Shown here: positions 39,538 through 39,990 of the stretch, piece after piece
Position numbering within the stretch: the stretch's first letter is position 1
Layout: the number at the start of each line of letters is the position of its first letter
Assembly (NCBI GenBank): GCA_011051655.1
Contig: DRKS01000039.1
Coordinates: 1 to 39,990, forward strand
Source: Sedimenticola sp.
GTDB lineage: Bacteria; Pseudomonadota; Gammaproteobacteria; Chromatiales; Chromatiaceae
Length of the DNA stretch: 39,990 bases
Direction: 5' to 3'
Notes under the pieces: model-generated
Databases searched by the model: none
Seen by the model: the letters and a program-made list of their open reading frames with translations, nothing else
Told to the model about the DNA's origin: nothing
Translations under genes and position numbers: made by a program

Positions 39538-39717
39538 ATCGAATTGCCGGGTGACCAGGGGCATGGTCAGCCAGGCGATCGCCAGGGCGACCCCCATATA
39601 GGCATAGTCTCCATGCCGCTCCACCATTTCCTGGAAGAATGCCGTCCTGAGACCGGCGATGTCCATCAGCGCGGCGCTCAACAATACCAGCAGGATGAGT
39701 CGGATCAGTGTGGTCAT
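39532..39717 (-). CDS. Small membrane protein, 61 aa
   Basis: A 61-residue protein from ATG at 39717, which has GAGGAG 7 nt upstream on the minus strand; the longer frame to 39924 is rejected. It has two hydrophobic segments (T-L-I-R-L-I-L-L-V-L-L-S-A-A-L-M, and Y-M-G-V-A-L-A-I-A-W-L-T-M-P-L-V) separated by a polar loop (F-F-Q-E-M-V-E-R-H-G-D). Function is unknown. Its TAG stop lies in the terminal repeat of the MITE (39532-39534), so the original C-terminus may have been replaced. Confidence 0.6.
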   Translation of the reverse strand: MTTLIRLILLVLLSAALMDIAGLRTAFFQEMVERHGDYAYMGVALAIAWLTMPLVTRQFDS

Positions 39718-39806
39718 GGTTTGGCTCCTCGGTTGGAATCTTGGGTTAATAGTGGCCGAACCATTTGGAAAAAACCCGGCGCCGGATGGCAGAATGGCAG
39801 TGATGG

Positions 39807-39844
39807 CGGTCACAAAACGGTTTCTTTGTGCCGTTTTGTGACCG
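39807..39844. repeat. Perfect inverted repeat with 14-bp arms
   Basis: Arms at 39807-39820 (CGGTCACAAAACGG) and 39831-39844 are perfect complements with a 10-nt loop. It lies about 90 bp upstream of the small membrane protein gene. An operator or transcription attenuator is possible; no U-run follows. Confidence 0.5.
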
Positions 39845-39887
39845 GTTAACCCGCATTTCTCACCAGGATTTGGATTTTTGGGGCAAG

Positions 39888-39970
39888 CTGGCGAAGCAGG
39901 TTGGACGATCGGCCGCCGAAGCATAGCCGTAGCTATGATTCAAGGCTGATCGTTCAAGATGCGAAGCCAG
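39888..39970. repeat. Imperfect palindromic intergenic repeat
   Basis: The ends CTGGC (39888-39892) and GCCAG (39966-39970), TTGGACGATC and GATCGTTCAA, and an inner CATAGC/GCTATG (39922-39927 and 39932-39937) form a nested dyad. It has the look of a dispersed intergenic repeat. The window ends 20 bp beyond. Confidence 0.45.
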
Positions 39971-39990
39971 ATTGTTCCAAAAACCAAATA

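Overview
The window looks like chromosomal DNA of a GC-rich gammaproteobacterium, most likely a Chromatiales-type or sulfur-oxidising relative. This is inferred from HslR, GrxC and PepN of gammaproteobacterial type, a REP-like palindrome, an arsenosugar/thiosugar-type radical SAM plus glycosyltransferase cluster, and tRNA-Arg(CCU) and tRNA-Ala(CGC) with encoded CCA. An integrated mobile element of about 28.3 kb (8543-36854) interrupts it.

Left chromosomal flank (1-8542): the end of a CARDB-domain protein; a decapitated membrane glycosyltransferase remnant; hslR and grxC (overlapping, minus strand); a perfect 27-bp-arm REP-like hairpin; pepN; then, on the minus strand, a very large protein resembling PPi-type PEP carboxykinase followed by an unrecognised 179-aa protein. 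tRNA-Arg(CCU) closes the flank.

Mobile element: it lies in the 3' half of tRNA-Ala(CGC), bounded by exact 48-bp direct repeats (8543-8590 and 36807-36854). A tyrosine integrase and an Xis-like HTH protein sit at the right end. I see no relaxase, type IV secretion, capsid, tail or terminase gene, so it resembles a satellite or integrative island that replicates by its own phage-type module. From left to right: (a) a lower-GC defence region (8885-19340) with an HTH regulator, C5-cytosine methyltransferase, Vsr nuclease, a complete sigma-70-family factor, DrmA-like helicase, DrmB-like DUF1998 protein, a frameshifted HNH nuclease and a convergent NERD-helicase; (b) a divergent XRE switch with operators, then a lambda-O-like replication gene carrying five 23-bp-spaced palindromic iterons; (c) VRR-NUC nuclease and a block of exported or membrane proteins (TolC-like coiled coil, membrane-anchored P-loop ATPase, YdjM-like hydrolase, SNase-like nuclease); (d) a DUF3800 protein, two tiny genes with their own terminators, an ImmA/XRE pair; (e) a 762-aa GTPase with an integrase-arm-like N terminus behind a symmetric operator-promoter; (f) a broken csrA, a SLOG-fold protein, and a recombination module (putative annealing protein, SSB-like protein, Gp157-like protein), then xis and int.

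Right flank (36886-39990): arsS-type radical SAM gene and two TIGR04283/TIGR04282-type glycosyltransferases, a 194-bp MITE-like element that supplies the stop codon of a small membrane protein, and palindromic repeats.

The most interesting candidate system is the methyltransferase-Vsr-sigma factor-DrmA-DrmB(-HNH) locus: it has the DISARM core but lacks DrmC, DrmD and DrmE, and carries instead an RpoD-like sigma factor directly abutting drmA. The second is the GTPase with its own regulatory dyad. All product calls are from reading the sequence; no database search was run.
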